Part shown: one piece after another, positions 1 through 8,173 of the stretch | Layout of the letters: each line of letters opens with the position of its first letter | How positions within the stretch are numbered: position 1 is the stretch's first letter | Source of the DNA: Blastococcus haudaquaticus | GTDB lineage: Bacteria > Actinomycetota > Actinomycetes > Mycobacteriales > Geodermatophilaceae | DNA length: 64,000 nucleotides | Reading direction: 5' to 3' | NCBI RefSeq assembly: GCF_900230285.1 | Contig: NZ_OCNK01000001.1 | Span: 744,001 to 808,000, forward strand | Made by a program: the position numbers and the translations under genes | The notes under the pieces: generated by a model | Databases searched by the model: none | What the model was told of the DNA's origin: nothing | The model's input: the letters and a program-made list of their open reading frames with translations, nothing else

Positions 1-306
1 GAGCTGCCCGGCTACCTCGCCCGGCCGTTCAAGGTGGGCTTCTCGGACTCGATCGACATGGTGTTCCTCATCGCCGCGTGCGTCGTGGCCATCGGGTTCT
101 TCGTGTTCCTGTTCCTCCCCCAGCTGGCGCTGAGCGAGAAGTCGGGCATCCAGGCCCTGCAGGACGAGGCCGAGCAGGACGGCACGGGTCCCGGGACCGC
201 GGTGACGCCCGGCGTCGAGGCCGACCAGGCGACCCAGTCCGTGGGCGCTTCCGCGCCGACGTCGGTCCCCCCGCCGTCGGGCACCGCGGAGGATCCGCGC
301 CGCTGA
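1..306 (+). CDS. MFS transporter, C-terminal end (partial)
   Basis: The reading frame is open from the first base of the window and stops at 304-306, so only the last ~101 residues of a longer protein are seen. They hold a loop with the pattern F-S-D-S followed by one clear membrane helix (residues ~21-40 of the fragment, rich in V, F, L, A) and then an acidic, Pro/Thr/Ala-rich cytoplasmic tail of about 55 residues. This end is typical of 14-helix drug/proton antiporters of the DHA2 (EmrB/QacA) type. The substrate cannot be told. A strong hairpin follows the stop. The family call rests on a short fragment. Confidence 0.6.
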   Translation, partial: ELPGYLARPFKVGFSDSIDMVFLIAACVVAIGFFVFLFLPQLALSEKSGIQALQDEAEQDGTGPGTAVTPGVEADQATQSVGASAPTSVPPPSGTAEDPRR

Positions 307-319
307 GCGATCAGCACGC

Positions 320-357
320 CTGAGGGCTGCTCCTCCGACCGGAGGGGCAGCCCTCAG
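320..357 (+). terminator. Rho-independent-type hairpin after the MFS gene
   Basis: The arms CTGAGGGCTGC... and ...GCAGCCCTCAG pair over about 17 bp with one G-T wobble around a 3-nt loop. It starts 13 nt after the stop codon. No U-tract follows, as is usual in high-GC actinobacteria. Confidence 0.75.
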
Positions 358-420
358 GGCGTTCTCACCGGTCGGCCGCCCGGTCGTACTGTGAGGTGCA
401 TCCCGTCGTCTGGAGACCCC

Positions 421-2211
421 ATGCCCTCGCTGATCCTGTCCCGCCGCGACCTGGACTTCCTGCTCCACGAGTGGCTGGACGTCGAGTCGCTGACCAAGCG
501 GCCTCGGTTCACCGAGCACTCCCGCGAGACGTTCGACGCCGTCCTCGACCTGGCGGAGCAGATCGCCACCGACCACTTCGCCCCGCACAACCGCACGGCG
601 GACCTGAACGAGCCGCGGATGGTCGACGGCAAGGTCGAGATGATCCCCGAGGTGAAGAAGGCCCTGACCGTCTTCACCGACGCCGGGCTCATGGCCGGCT
701 CCTTCGACGAGGAGTACGGCGGCATGCAGCTGCCGCACACCGTCGGGCAGGCGGTGTTCGCCTGGTTCAAGGCGGCCAACGTCGGGACGTCGGCCTACCC
801 GTTCCTCACCATGGGCAACGCCCGGCTGCTGCTCGCGCACGGCAGCCAGGAGCAGATCGACACCTACGTCCGGCCCGAGCTCGAGGGCCGCTGGTTCGGC
901 ACGATGGCGCTGTCGGAGCCGCAGGCCGGCTCGTCGCTGGCCGACATCACCACCCGCGCCGTCCCCCAGGACGACGGCACCTACCGGCTGACCGGCAACA
1001 AGATGTGGATCTCCGGCGGCGACCACGAGCTGACCGAGAACATCGTCCACCTGGTGCTGGCCAAGATCCCCGGTGGGCCGCCCGGCGTGAAGGGCATCTC
1101 GCTGTTCATCGTGCCGAAGTTCCTGGTGAACGACGACGGCTCGCTCGGCGAGCGCAACGACGTCGTCCTCGCCGGGCTCAACCACAAGATGGGCTACCGC
1201 GGGACGACGAACACCCTGCTGAACTTCGGCGAGGGCGTGCACACCCCCGGCGGGCAGGCCGGCGCCGTCGGCTACCTCGTCGGCGAGCAGCACCGTGGCC
1301 TCACCTACATGTTCCACATGATGAACGAGGCGCGGATCGGCGTCGGCGTGGGCGCGACGGTGCTCGGCTACACCGGATACCTGCACGCGCTCGAATACGC
1401 GCGGACCCGCACCCAGGGCCGGCCCGCGGCCGCGAAGGACCCCGCGTCGAAGCCCGTGCCGATCGTCGAGCACGCCGACGTCCGCCGGATGCTGCTGACC
1501 GCGAAGTCCTACGTCGAGGGCGGCATGGCCCTCGGCCTCTACTGCGCCCGGCTGGTGGACGAGGAGCAGACCGCCGAGAACGAGGCCGACCGCGCCCGCG
1601 CGCACCTCCTGCTGGACATGCTCACCCCGATCGCGAAGGCCTGGCCGTCGCAGTGGGGCCCGGTCGCCGACGACCTCGCCATCCAGGTGCACGGCGGCTA
1701 CGGCTACACCCGCGACTACCCGGTCGAGCAGTTCTACCGGGACAACCGGCTCAACCCGATCCACGAGGGCACCCAGGGCATCCAGTCGCTGGACCTGCTG
1801 GGCCGGAAGGTCGTCATGCAGGGCGGCTCCGGACTCGCGCTCCTCGGCGAGACCATCACCGCGGCCACGGCCCGGGCCGCCGGCACCGAATGGGCCGGGT
1901 TCGCAGCGGACATCGACGCCGCCGTCGCCCGCATGGGGGCGGTCACGGCGACGCTCTGGGGCGCCGGCGACCCGGCGGTGACGCTGGCCAACTCGCACGT
2001 CTACCTGGAGGCGGCCGGCCACCTGGTGGTCGCATGGCTGTGGCTGGAGCAGGCTCTCGCCACCGGCACGGCCGACTCGGACTTCCACCAGGGCAAGCGG
2101 CAGGCGGCCCGGTTCTTCTGGCGCTGGGAGCTGCCGCGGGTGCACCACCGCTTCGACCTCCTGGAGTCCCTGGACCGGACGGTCCTGGACACCCCTGACC
2201 GCTGGCTGTAG
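421..2211 (+). CDS. Acyl-CoA dehydrogenase, long FadE/DmdC-like form
   Basis: A 596-residue flavoprotein expected to oxidise an acyl-CoA to the trans-2-enoyl-CoA with transfer of electrons to ETF. The FAD/substrate motif LSEPQAGSSLADI lies near residues 163-175, followed by TGNKMWISGG at ~191-200. The catalytic base is the Glu in HEGTQGIQSLDLLGRK (E449). The ~120 residues beyond this core form the extra C-terminal domain seen in FadE5-like and 3-methylmercaptopropionyl-CoA-dehydrogenase-like enzymes of ~600 aa, as opposed to ~380-aa short forms. ATG 421 is preferred over the in-frame upstream ATG 391 because a GGAG lies ~8 nt before it. It is transcribed alone between two hairpins. The chain-length preference is not visible. 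Confidence 0.9.
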   Translation: MPSLILSRRDLDFLLHEWLDVESLTKRPRFTEHSRETFDAVLDLAEQIATDHFAPHNRTADLNEPRMVDGKVEMIPEVKKALTVFTDAGLMAGSFDEEYGGMQLPHTVGQAVFAWFKAANVGTSAYPFLTMGNARLLLAHGSQEQIDTYVRPELEGRWFGTMALSEPQAGSSLADITTRAVPQDDGTYRLTGNKMWISGGDHELTENIVHLVLAKIPGGPPGVKGISLFIVPKFLVNDDGSLGERNDVVLAGLNHKMGYRGTTNTLLNFGEGVHTPGGQAGAVGYLVGEQHRGLTYMFHMMNEARIGVGVGATVLGYTGYLHALEYARTRTQGRPAAAKDPASKPVPIVEHADVRRMLLTAKSYVEGGMALGLYCARLVDEEQTAENEADRARAHLLLDMLTPIAKAWPSQWGPVADDLAIQVHGGYGYTRDYPVEQFYRDNRLNPIHEGTQGIQSLDLLGRKVVMQGGSGLALLGETITAATARAAGTEWAGFAADIDAAVARMGAVTATLWGAGDPAVTLANSHVYLEAAGHLVVAWLWLEQALATGTADSDFHQGKRQAARFFWRWELPRVHHRFDLLESLDRTVLDTPDRWL

Positions 2212-2225
2212 CCCCCGCGACGTGA

Positions 2226-2260
2226 CAGCGCCCCGCTCTCCTGACGGAGGCGGGGCGCTG
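2226..2260 (+). terminator. Terminator hairpin after acyl-CoA dehydrogenase
   Basis: A perfect 11-bp stem (CAGCGCCCCGC with GCGGGGCGCTG) and a 13-nt loop begin 15 nt after the stop. The next gene is on the other strand and ends just beyond, so the hairpin may serve both directions. Confidence 0.8.
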
Positions 2261-2274
2261 TGTCGTGGACGGTG

Positions 2275-2439
2275 CTATGCGGTGGCGGTCGCTCCGACCG
2301 GCTCGGCGGCGTGCCGGGGGCCCGAGGCCACCTCGGCGCGCTCGGCCTCGTACCGCGCGGTGGAGCGCGTGCCCATCGCGATGACCAGGGCCGTCAGAAC
2401 CAGGAACCCGATCAGGGTCACGGCCGGCCACAACATCAT
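2275..2439 (-). CDS. Small single-helix membrane protein
   Basis: A 54-residue protein with one N-terminal transmembrane helix (residues ~4-24, MLWPAVTLIGFLVLTALVIA) and a charged C-terminal tail of ~30 residues with Arg/Glu clusters. The start at 2439 is chosen because GGGGGAG lies about 7 nt upstream of the first of two consecutive ATG codons. Longer forms in this frame start with unlikely Arg/Pro-rich sequence. It is divergent from the MFS gene at 2623. I do not recognise a family. Function unknown. Confidence 0.6.
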   Translation of the reverse strand: MMLWPAVTLIGFLVLTALVIAMGTRSTARYEAERAEVASGPRHAAEPVGATATA

Positions 2440-2622
2440 GGTGTTTCTCCCCCAGCAGTCGGATGCTCCGCCGGGAAGGGGCGGAGCACGTCGTCGAGGG
2501 ACTGTGTCCCCAGCGAACCGAGGTCTCAATCGTCGAGTTGGGTACTTCACCTGACGGAGTGTGATCAGCTTCACGGCTCCCGGTCATGGAACTCGGCCCG
2601 AGCGGCGGCGCGGACCCGTGGT

Positions 2623-4125
2623 GTGATCGACGTCGTGCCCCGGCCCCGCGAATCCACGGCCGTCCGGCCCGGACCGCTGGTGCTCGCGCTCGCGCTCGGG
2701 GTGACCTCGCTGTCGCTCCTGCAGAGCCTCGTCGTCCCCGTCCTCGGCATCATCGAGGAACAGCTCGACGTCTCCCCCGGCGCCGCCGGATGGGTGCTCA
2801 CCGCCAACCTGCTGGCCGCCGCGGTGCTCACGCCCGTGCTGGGACGCCTCGGCGACCTGCGCGGGGAACGGCCGGTGATCCTCGCGATCCTCGTGGCGGT
2901 CGCGCTCGGCACCCTGCTGGCGATCGTCACCACGTCCCTGCCGCTGCTCCTGGTCGGCCGCATCCTGCAGGGAGCGTCCTACGGGCTGTTCCCCCTCTCG
3001 ATCAGCGTGCTGCGCCGGGAGCTGCCCGAGGCCCGGCTGAGCGTGGCCATGTCGATCGTCAGCAGCACGCTCGCGGTGGGCGGCGTCGCCGGACTGGTGG
3101 CCACCGGCCTCCTCGCCGGCGACGGCCAGGACTACCGGCGGCCGTTCTGGATCGGCCTCGGCATCACCCTGCTCGCCCTCGCCCTGGCCGCGGCCGTGCT
3201 GCCGCACCGCCCGTCGTCGGCGTCCGGCCGGGTGGACTGGTGGGGCGCCCTCGTCCTCGGCGTCGGACTGGTCCTGCTGCTGCTCCCGCTCTCCCAGGGC
3301 GACGCGTGGGGGTGGGCGTCGCCCGCGGTCGTCGGTTGCCTCGTGGCCGCGGTGCTCGTGCTGGCCGGCTGGGTGGTGCTGCAGCGGCGGACGGAGCACC
3401 CCCTGGTGCGGCCCGCGATGCTGGCCGACCGGCGGACCGTCGTCCCGAACGTCGCAGGCCTCATGACCGGCATCGCGCTGTTCGCCTCCTTCCTCGCCGT
3501 CCTGCAGTACGTGCAGGCGCCGCCGGAGGTGACCGGGTACGGCTTCGGCGCCTCGGTGCTCGAGGCGTCGGTGGTCTACCTGCTGCCCGGGGGGATCGCC
3601 GGGATCCTGCTCGCACCGGTGGCCGGGAAGGTGGTCACGACGCTCGGGGCGCTGCCGACCCTGCTCGCCGGCGCCGCCTCAGGGGTGACCGGATTCCTGC
3701 TGCTGGCGTTCCTCCGCGGGGAGCCGTGGCTGGTGATCGTGGCCGGCCTGCTCACCCAGCTGTCGGTGACCGTCGCCTACGCGGCGCTGCCCGCGCTGGT
3801 CGTGCAGGCCGTGCGGGAGGACGAGACCGGCGTGGCCAACGCGGTGAACTCCATCGCCCGGTCGGTCGGCCAGGCCCTGGGCAGCACGCTGGCGGTCACC
3901 CTCATCGCCGCGTCCTTCGATCCCGCGACCGGTTTCCCGCGGGCCAGCGCGTACACCGACGTCGGGCTCATCGGGGCGCTCGCGTCGCTGGCGGTGATGG
4001 CCGTCGCCGTCGTCGGCATGGTGGCCGACCGCCGCGGTGGCCGGCGGCGGCCGGACCCGCTCGCCGGCGTCGAGGAGGCGACGGCCCGCGCCGGCGAGTG
4101 GTCGCCGGTGTCCGGGATCCGGTGA
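2623..4125 (+). CDS. MFS transporter, DHA2-like
   Basis: A ~500-residue integral membrane protein with about 14 hydrophobic segments. The loop after helix 2 carries the MFS motif A pattern (G-R-L-G-D-L-R-G-E-R), and the region RILQGASYGLFPLSISVL matches the conserved helix 4-5 of drug:H+ antiporters. Such proteins export drugs or metabolites using the proton gradient. The substrate cannot be assigned. The start is uncertain: GTG 2623 and GTG 2635 are both in frame and neither has a strong Shine-Dalgarno; the first is taken. The cytoplasmic tail is short and Arg/Glu-rich. The gene is alone and divergent from the small membrane protein at 2439. Confidence 0.85.
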   Translation: MIDVVPRPRESTAVRPGPLVLALALGVTSLSLLQSLVVPVLGIIEEQLDVSPGAAGWVLTANLLAAAVLTPVLGRLGDLRGERPVILAILVAVALGTLLAIVTTSLPLLLVGRILQGASYGLFPLSISVLRRELPEARLSVAMSIVSSTLAVGGVAGLVATGLLAGDGQDYRRPFWIGLGITLLALALAAAVLPHRPSSASGRVDWWGALVLGVGLVLLLLPLSQGDAWGWASPAVVGCLVAAVLVLAGWVVLQRRTEHPLVRPAMLADRRTVVPNVAGLMTGIALFASFLAVLQYVQAPPEVTGYGFGASVLEASVVYLLPGGIAGILLAPVAGKVVTTLGALPTLLAGAASGVTGFLLLAFLRGEPWLVIVAGLLTQLSVTVAYAALPALVVQAVREDETGVANAVNSIARSVGQALGSTLAVTLIAASFDPATGFPRASAYTDVGLIGALASLAVMAVAVVGMVADRRGGRRRPDPLAGVEEATARAGEWSPVSGIR

Positions 4126-4240
4126 CGCCGGTCCGCCCGAGGGCATGGCGACCGAACCGTTACCGGCGCGTCCGGCATGGAACGGGTTCGTCCGGGGAAC
4201 CGGGCTGGCGACTTCCCGCCGCCAGACCCCGGAGGACCAC

Positions 4241-5284
4241 ATGGCCCGAGCCACCGGCTCGAACCGCACCGCGGAGACGCAGTTCCAAGGGAACCGCGCC
4301 GCCGCCCCCGGCGGCGACCCCGCGCCCGAGACCGACGAGATCAGCGGGACGCGCGCTGACTTCGCGCCCACGGGGGCCGACCCGAAGCCCGGCGCCTTCC
4401 CCACGCTCAAGCGGACGCTGAAGGAGTTCAGCGAGGACAACCTCACCGACTGGGCCGCAGCGCTGACCTACTACGGCGTGCTCGCGCTGTTCCCCGCGTT
4501 GATCGCCCTGACCTCGATCATCGGGCTGCTCACCACACCGCAGGAGCTCAGCGACGCGCTGACCGCCGTGGTCCCCGCCAGCGCCGCCGACACCCTCAAC
4601 CCGGTGATCGAGCAGATCGCCGGCAACACCTCGACCGCCGGCTTCGGTCTGGTCATCGGTCTCGCCGCCGCCATCTGGTCGGCGTCCGGCTACGTGGGCG
4701 CCTTCACCCGCGCCGCCAACGTCGTCTACGAGACGCCCGAAGGCCGAAAGGTCTGGAAGCTCAAGCCGCTGCAGCTGCTCGTCACCCTGATCGGCGTCCT
4801 CTTCGCCGCCATCATCGTCGCGCTCCTGGTGCTCAGCGGGCCGGTCGTCGACGCGATCGGCGAGGCCATCGGCGTCGGCGAAACCGGCCAGACCATCTGG
4901 AGCATCGCCAAGTGGCCGGTCGTGCTGATCGTGCTGGCCCTGATGATCGCCGTCCTCTACTACTCGACCCCGAACGTGAAGCTGCGCGGCTTCAAGTGGG
5001 TCAGTGCCGGTGCCGGGGTGGCGATCCTCGTCGCGATCGTGGCGTCGGCGGCCTTCGCGTTCTACGTGGGCAACTTCGGCAGCTACAACAAGACCTACGG
5101 CGCCCTGGCCGGCGTGGTGATCTTCCTGATCTGGTTCTGGCTGATCAACGTCGCGCTGCTGTTCGGCATCGAGCTGGACGCCGAGATCGAGCGCAACAAG
5201 GAGCTGAAGGAGGGCGTGCCGCGGGCCGAGAAGGAGATCCAGCTCGACGCCCGCGACGACCCCAAGGACAAGCAGACCACCTGA
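4241..5284 (+). CDS. YihY/virulence factor BrkB family membrane protein
   Basis: A 347-residue protein. After a hydrophilic N-terminus of ~60 residues come about six transmembrane helices with YihY/BrkB hallmarks: the segment LTYYGVLALFPALIALTSII near residues 76-95, an IWSASGYVGAF segment, YYSTPNVKLRGFKWVSAGA, and GSYNKTYGALAGVVIFLIWF before the last helices. The C-terminus is a charged tail. The family is widespread; older names as ribonuclease BN are not supported, and its role is poorly defined. ATG 4241 has GGAGG six nucleotides upstream. The stop is followed within 2 nt by the first copy of the dispersed repeat and then a perfect terminator. Confidence 0.9.
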   Translation: MARATGSNRTAETQFQGNRAAAPGGDPAPETDEISGTRADFAPTGADPKPGAFPTLKRTLKEFSEDNLTDWAAALTYYGVLALFPALIALTSIIGLLTTPQELSDALTAVVPASAADTLNPVIEQIAGNTSTAGFGLVIGLAAAIWSASGYVGAFTRAANVVYETPEGRKVWKLKPLQLLVTLIGVLFAAIIVALLVLSGPVVDAIGEAIGVGETGQTIWSIAKWPVVLIVLALMIAVLYYSTPNVKLRGFKWVSAGAGVAILVAIVASAAFAFYVGNFGSYNKTYGALAGVVIFLIWFWLINVALLFGIELDAEIERNKELKEGVPRAEKEIQLDARDDPKDKQTT

Positions 5285-5286
5285 GA

Positions 5287-5342
5287 GAGGACTCCGTCCT
5301 CCCCACCCTTCGCACGCTCAGGGCGGTACCCGGGACGGGGCC
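5287..5342 (+). repeat. Dispersed intergenic structured repeat, copy 1
   Basis: About 56 bp with outer arms CTCCGTCC and GGACGGGG and a middle rich in C then G (core CTCCCCACCCTTCGCACG, then CTCAGGGCGG). Related copies lie at 7391-7447, 51007-51064 and 56290-56347. This copy begins 3 nt after the YihY stop codon, between convergent genes. Confidence 0.8.
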
Positions 5343-5350
5343 GAACGGAG

Positions 5351-5382
5351 AACGGGCCGGCTCCCTCGGGGAGCCGGCCCGT
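5351..5382. terminator. Bidirectional terminator between YihY and hemerythrin genes
   Basis: A perfect 14-bp inverted repeat (AACGGGCCGGCTCC with its complement) closes a 4-nt loop. It lies between two convergent genes and ends 9 nt before the stop codon of the minus-strand gene. Confidence 0.85.
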
Positions 5383-5391
5383 TCCCTGTTC

Positions 5392-6099
5392 TCAGCGGCT
5401 GGTCGGGGGCTTGTCGCCCTTCCGGGACAGCGGCAGGCGCTCGACGGCGCCGGCGAGGGAGGCGAGGCCCTTGCTGACCGCCGTGCCCACCGGGACCAGC
5501 TGCTCGGGCGCGCGGCGGACGCCCGCGTCGACGGCGTCGCGCGTCCGGTCAAGGAGCGAGAGCGGGAGTCCCGACAGGGCGTTGCCCGGCGGACGACGGG
5601 ACACCGTGGGGTGCGCACGGGTCGGCGACAGCCGGCGCATCAGCTGCCACCGTCGGCCGAGGCGGCGCAGCTCGTCGGCGCTGACGGCCTCCTGGAGGCG
5701 CGGGAACAGCACGTCCTCCTCGTCGCGGACGTCCTCGCGGAGCACCTCGACGAGGCGGGCCAGCCGGGTGGCACGGCGGGGATCGTCCGGCCCGTCGGCC
5801 TCCAGCGCGCTGACGAGCTCGTTGACCTCCTGGTGCTCCTTCTCGACCCGGAGGGTGAGCGCGTCGCCGTCGGGGAGGACGCGGCGCAGCACCGGCCAGA
5901 GCACGGTCTCCTCGGCGAACGCGTGACTGAACACGAGCCGGTCGATGCGCTGGAGCACCTCCTCCTGGGCGCGGCCGGTGCTGCCGTCGAGCTCCTGCAG
6001 CAGCTGGTCGAGCTCGATGTGGTCCTCGCGCTGGCGCACCAGGACGCTGCCCGGCCCACCCAGTTCGTCGACGGTCTGCTGGGCGATGGATCGAGACAC
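5392..6099 (-). CDS. Hemerythrin-domain protein
   Basis: A 235-residue protein whose first ~150 residues form a hemerythrin-like four-helix bundle. The metal-ligand pattern is visible as HIELDQLL, then HAFAEETVLWPVL (H-x3-E), HQEVNELV and EEDVLFPRL (E-x3). Such domains bind a non-haem di-iron centre and are used for O2, NO or redox sensing or iron handling. The last ~80 residues are Arg/Pro-rich and hold the pattern LLDRTRDAVDAGVRRAPEQLV. GTG 6099 follows a GGAGG placed 9 nt upstream; the frame stays open far upstream through the antisense of the next gene, which is not taken as coding. It is transcribed alone. Confidence 0.85.
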   Translation of the reverse strand: MSRSIAQQTVDELGGPGSVLVRQREDHIELDQLLQELDGSTGRAQEEVLQRIDRLVFSHAFAEETVLWPVLRRVLPDGDALTLRVEKEHQEVNELVSALEADGPDDPRRATRLARLVEVLREDVRDEEDVLFPRLQEAVSADELRRLGRRWQLMRRLSPTRAHPTVSRRPPGNALSGLPLSLLDRTRDAVDAGVRRAPEQLVPVGTAVSKGLASLAGAVERLPLSRKGDKPPTSR

Positions 6100-6204
6100 T
6101 GGAGCAACCTCCGGAGCGGAACTGGCACGGACCCGACTGATGCCCGCCCGGCCGCCGCCGCATACCTCTCGGTTGCGCCCCTGACCGCCGGGTAGGGGCC
6201 GCTG

Positions 6205-7389
6205 GTGAGCGACGAAGCGAGGACCGTGACGTCCGACTTCTACGACCTCGAGGCCCTCCTCGACGACGAGGACCGGGCGCTGCTGCACCGTGTCCGCGCC
6301 TTCATGGACACCGAGGTGCAACCGATCATCAACGAGTACTGGACCCGCGCGGAGTTCCCGCGGCAGATCATCCCGGGGCTGGCGGAGCTCGGCATCGCCG
6401 GCACGCAGTTCTCCGGCTACGGCTCCCCCGGGAAGTCGGCCCTGCTCGACGGCATGATCGCCATGGAGCTCTCGCGGGGAGACCCGTCCGTCTCCACCTT
6501 CATGGGCGTGCATGGTGGCCTGGCCATGGGCTCGATGCACCTCTGCGCCTCCGAGGAGCAGAAGGAGCGCTGGCTGCCGGCCATGGCTCGGATGGAGCTG
6601 ATCGGCGCCTTCGGCCTGACCGAGCCCGAGTCCGGTTCCGACGTCGCACGAGGGCTGCGCACGACCGCCCGGCGGGACGGTGACGGCTGGGTGCTCAACG
6701 GCCAGAAGAAGTGGATCGGCAACGGCAGCTTCGCCGACCTGGTCATCATCTGGGCCCAGGACGTCGAGACCCAGCGCGTGCTCGGGTTCGTCGTCGAGCA
6801 GGGCACCGAGGGCATGTCCGCCGTCGACCTCGAGGACAAGATCGCCCTGCGCGCCGTGCAGAACGCCCTCATCACGCTCGAGGACGTCCGGGTGCCGGAG
6901 GAGAACCGGCTGCAGGAGGCCAACAGCTTCAAGGACACCGCCAAGGTGCTGAGGACGACGCGCGCCGGCGTGGCCTGGTCGGCCGTCGGCTGCTCCCGAG
7001 GCGCCTACGAACACGCGCTGCGCTACGCCAACGACCGGACCCAGTTCGGCAAGCCGATCGCGAGCTTCCAGCTGGTGCAGGACCTGCTGGTCCGGATGCT
7101 CGGCAACATCACCTCCTCGGCGGCGCTGTGCATGCGGCTCTCCCAGCTGCAGGACGCCGGCCGGATGACCGACGAGCAGGCCTCGCTGGCCAAGGCGTTC
7201 AGCACCGTGCGCATGCGCGAGACCGTCGGCTGGGCCCGCGAGCTGATGGGCGGCAACGGCATCCTGCTGGAGCACAACGTGGGCCGGTACGTCGCCGACG
7301 CCGAGGCCATCTACTCCTACGAGGGCACCCGCGAGGTGAACACGCTGATCGTCGGCCGGGCCATCACCGGCGTCGGCGCGATCACCTGA
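6205..7389 (+). CDS. Acyl-CoA dehydrogenase, glutaryl-CoA dehydrogenase-like
   Basis: A 394-residue flavin-dependent acyl-CoA dehydrogenase. Visible motifs are the FAD/substrate-binding LTEPESGSDVARG (138-150), GQKKWIGNG, the RTQFGKPIASFQLVQ helix, and the catalytic Glu in YSYEGTREVNTLIVGRAITG (E373). The ending VGRAITG and the Y-E-G-T environment are those of the glutaryl-CoA dehydrogenase branch, which dehydrogenates and decarboxylates glutaryl-CoA in lysine/tryptophan breakdown, but related actinobacterial enzymes act on other acyl-CoAs, so the substrate is inferred. The start is GTG 6205, with no clear Shine-Dalgarno. The second dispersed-repeat copy follows directly. Confidence 0.85.
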   Translation: MSDEARTVTSDFYDLEALLDDEDRALLHRVRAFMDTEVQPIINEYWTRAEFPRQIIPGLAELGIAGTQFSGYGSPGKSALLDGMIAMELSRGDPSVSTFMGVHGGLAMGSMHLCASEEQKERWLPAMARMELIGAFGLTEPESGSDVARGLRTTARRDGDGWVLNGQKKWIGNGSFADLVIIWAQDVETQRVLGFVVEQGTEGMSAVDLEDKIALRAVQNALITLEDVRVPEENRLQEANSFKDTAKVLRTTRAGVAWSAVGCSRGAYEHALRYANDRTQFGKPIASFQLVQDLLVRMLGNITSSAALCMRLSQLQDAGRMTDEQASLAKAFSTVRMRETVGWARELMGGNGILLEHNVGRYVADAEAIYSYEGTREVNTLIVGRAITGVGAIT

Positions 7390-7390
7390 C

Positions 7391-7447
7391 GAAGGAGCCC
7401 GTCCTCCCCACCCTTCGCGAGCTCAGGGCGGGCCCCTGAACGGGGCC
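7391..7447 (+). repeat. Dispersed intergenic structured repeat, copy 2
   Basis: About 57 bp, starting 2 nt after the acyl-CoA dehydrogenase stop. It shares the core CCGTCCTCCCCACCCTTCGC with copy 1. Outer arms GCCCGT and ACGGGGC pair. It lies between convergent genes, so it may act as a transcription stop. Confidence 0.8.
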
Positions 7448-7458
7448 AGCGGCATCAG

Positions 7459-8130
7459 TCAATTGCGGGGATCGGTGCGGTCGCGGAGGGCGGCCAGCGC
7501 GGGGGCGTACATGCGCGCCTTGATGGTGCCCAGCGTGTCCCCGGCCTTGCCGGCGAGGGAGGCGGCGAGCTCCACTGCCGTCGTCCGCACCGCGTCCTCC
7601 CCGACGGCCCGGTCGACGACGGCGGCGGCGAGGGCCTCGTCGCCGCCGTAGCGGCGGGCGGTCGTCATGGCCTCGTGCGCCGTCTGCGGGGTCAGCCGTG
7701 CCTGGATCAGAGCAGACATCCCGCGGGTGAAGGGGATGCCGATGTCGGCCTCGGGCAGGCACCAGAACCCGCGGTCGGCCCGCATCACCCGGAAGTCGTG
7801 GGACAGCGACAGCATGGCGCCGGCAGCGAACGTGTGCCCCTGCAGCGCCGCGACCGTCATCACCGGCAGGGCGAGCACGCGGGCCAGCAGGTCGTGGACC
7901 CGGACGACGTAGGCCTCGTGCTGATCGGCGTGCGCGGACAACCACTCCAGGTCCAGGCCGTTGGAGAAGAACTTGCCGGACGCGGCGGTGACCAGCGCGC
8001 GGGGCCCCTCGGCCCGCTCCACCTCCTCCAGCGCGGCCTCGACCGACGCCAGCCAGTCGGGCGAGAAGCGGTTCTCGGTGTCGCCGAGGTCGAGCACGAA
8101 GACGTCGTCGTGGCGTTCCAGCGTGGGCAC
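7459..8130 (-). CDS. Enoyl-CoA hydratase/isomerase family, delta3,delta2-enoyl-CoA isomerase-like
   Basis: A 223-residue crotonase-fold protein. The oxyanion-hole regions are SGKFFSNGLDLEWL (51-64) and GHTFAAGAMLSLSHDFRVMR (98-117), and the motif LPEADIGI places a Glu (E127) at the position used as the single acid/base of enoyl-CoA isomerases. From memory of the family, the strings KFFSNG.DL and SHD..VMR.DRGF are closest to plant-type delta3,delta2-enoyl-CoA isomerases. It would shift the double bond of unsaturated fatty acyl-CoAs for beta-oxidation. GTG 8130 has TACGAT 8 nt upstream and no Shine-Dalgarno, so it is probably leaderless. Confidence 0.8.
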   Translation of the reverse strand: MPTLERHDDVFVLDLGDTENRFSPDWLASVEAALEEVERAEGPRALVTAASGKFFSNGLDLEWLSAHADQHEAYVVRVHDLLARVLALPVMTVAALQGHTFAAGAMLSLSHDFRVMRADRGFWCLPEADIGIPFTRGMSALIQARLTPQTAHEAMTTARRYGGDEALAAAVVDRAVGEDAVRTTAVELAASLAGKAGDTLGTIKARMYAPALAALRDRTDPRN

Positions 8131-8138
8131 GGGGCCGA

Positions 8139-8144
8139 ATCGTA
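8139..8144 (-). promoter_or_regulatory. -10 element of a leaderless promoter for the enoyl-CoA isomerase gene
   Basis: TACGAT on the minus strand, followed by 8 nt and the GTG start at 8130. It fits the TANNNT -10 consensus. No convincing -35 is seen. Confidence 0.45.
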
Positions 8145-8173
8145 GGGGGCGCCGTCGTAGGGGCCGCCTCGGC

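Noticed and set aside
6100-7275. Open frame extending the hemerythrin gene upstream on the minus strand
   Set aside because: It lies antisense to the acyl-CoA dehydrogenase gene and has the His/Gly/Asp/Arg bias of a shadow frame; the GGAGG before GTG 6099 sets the true start.
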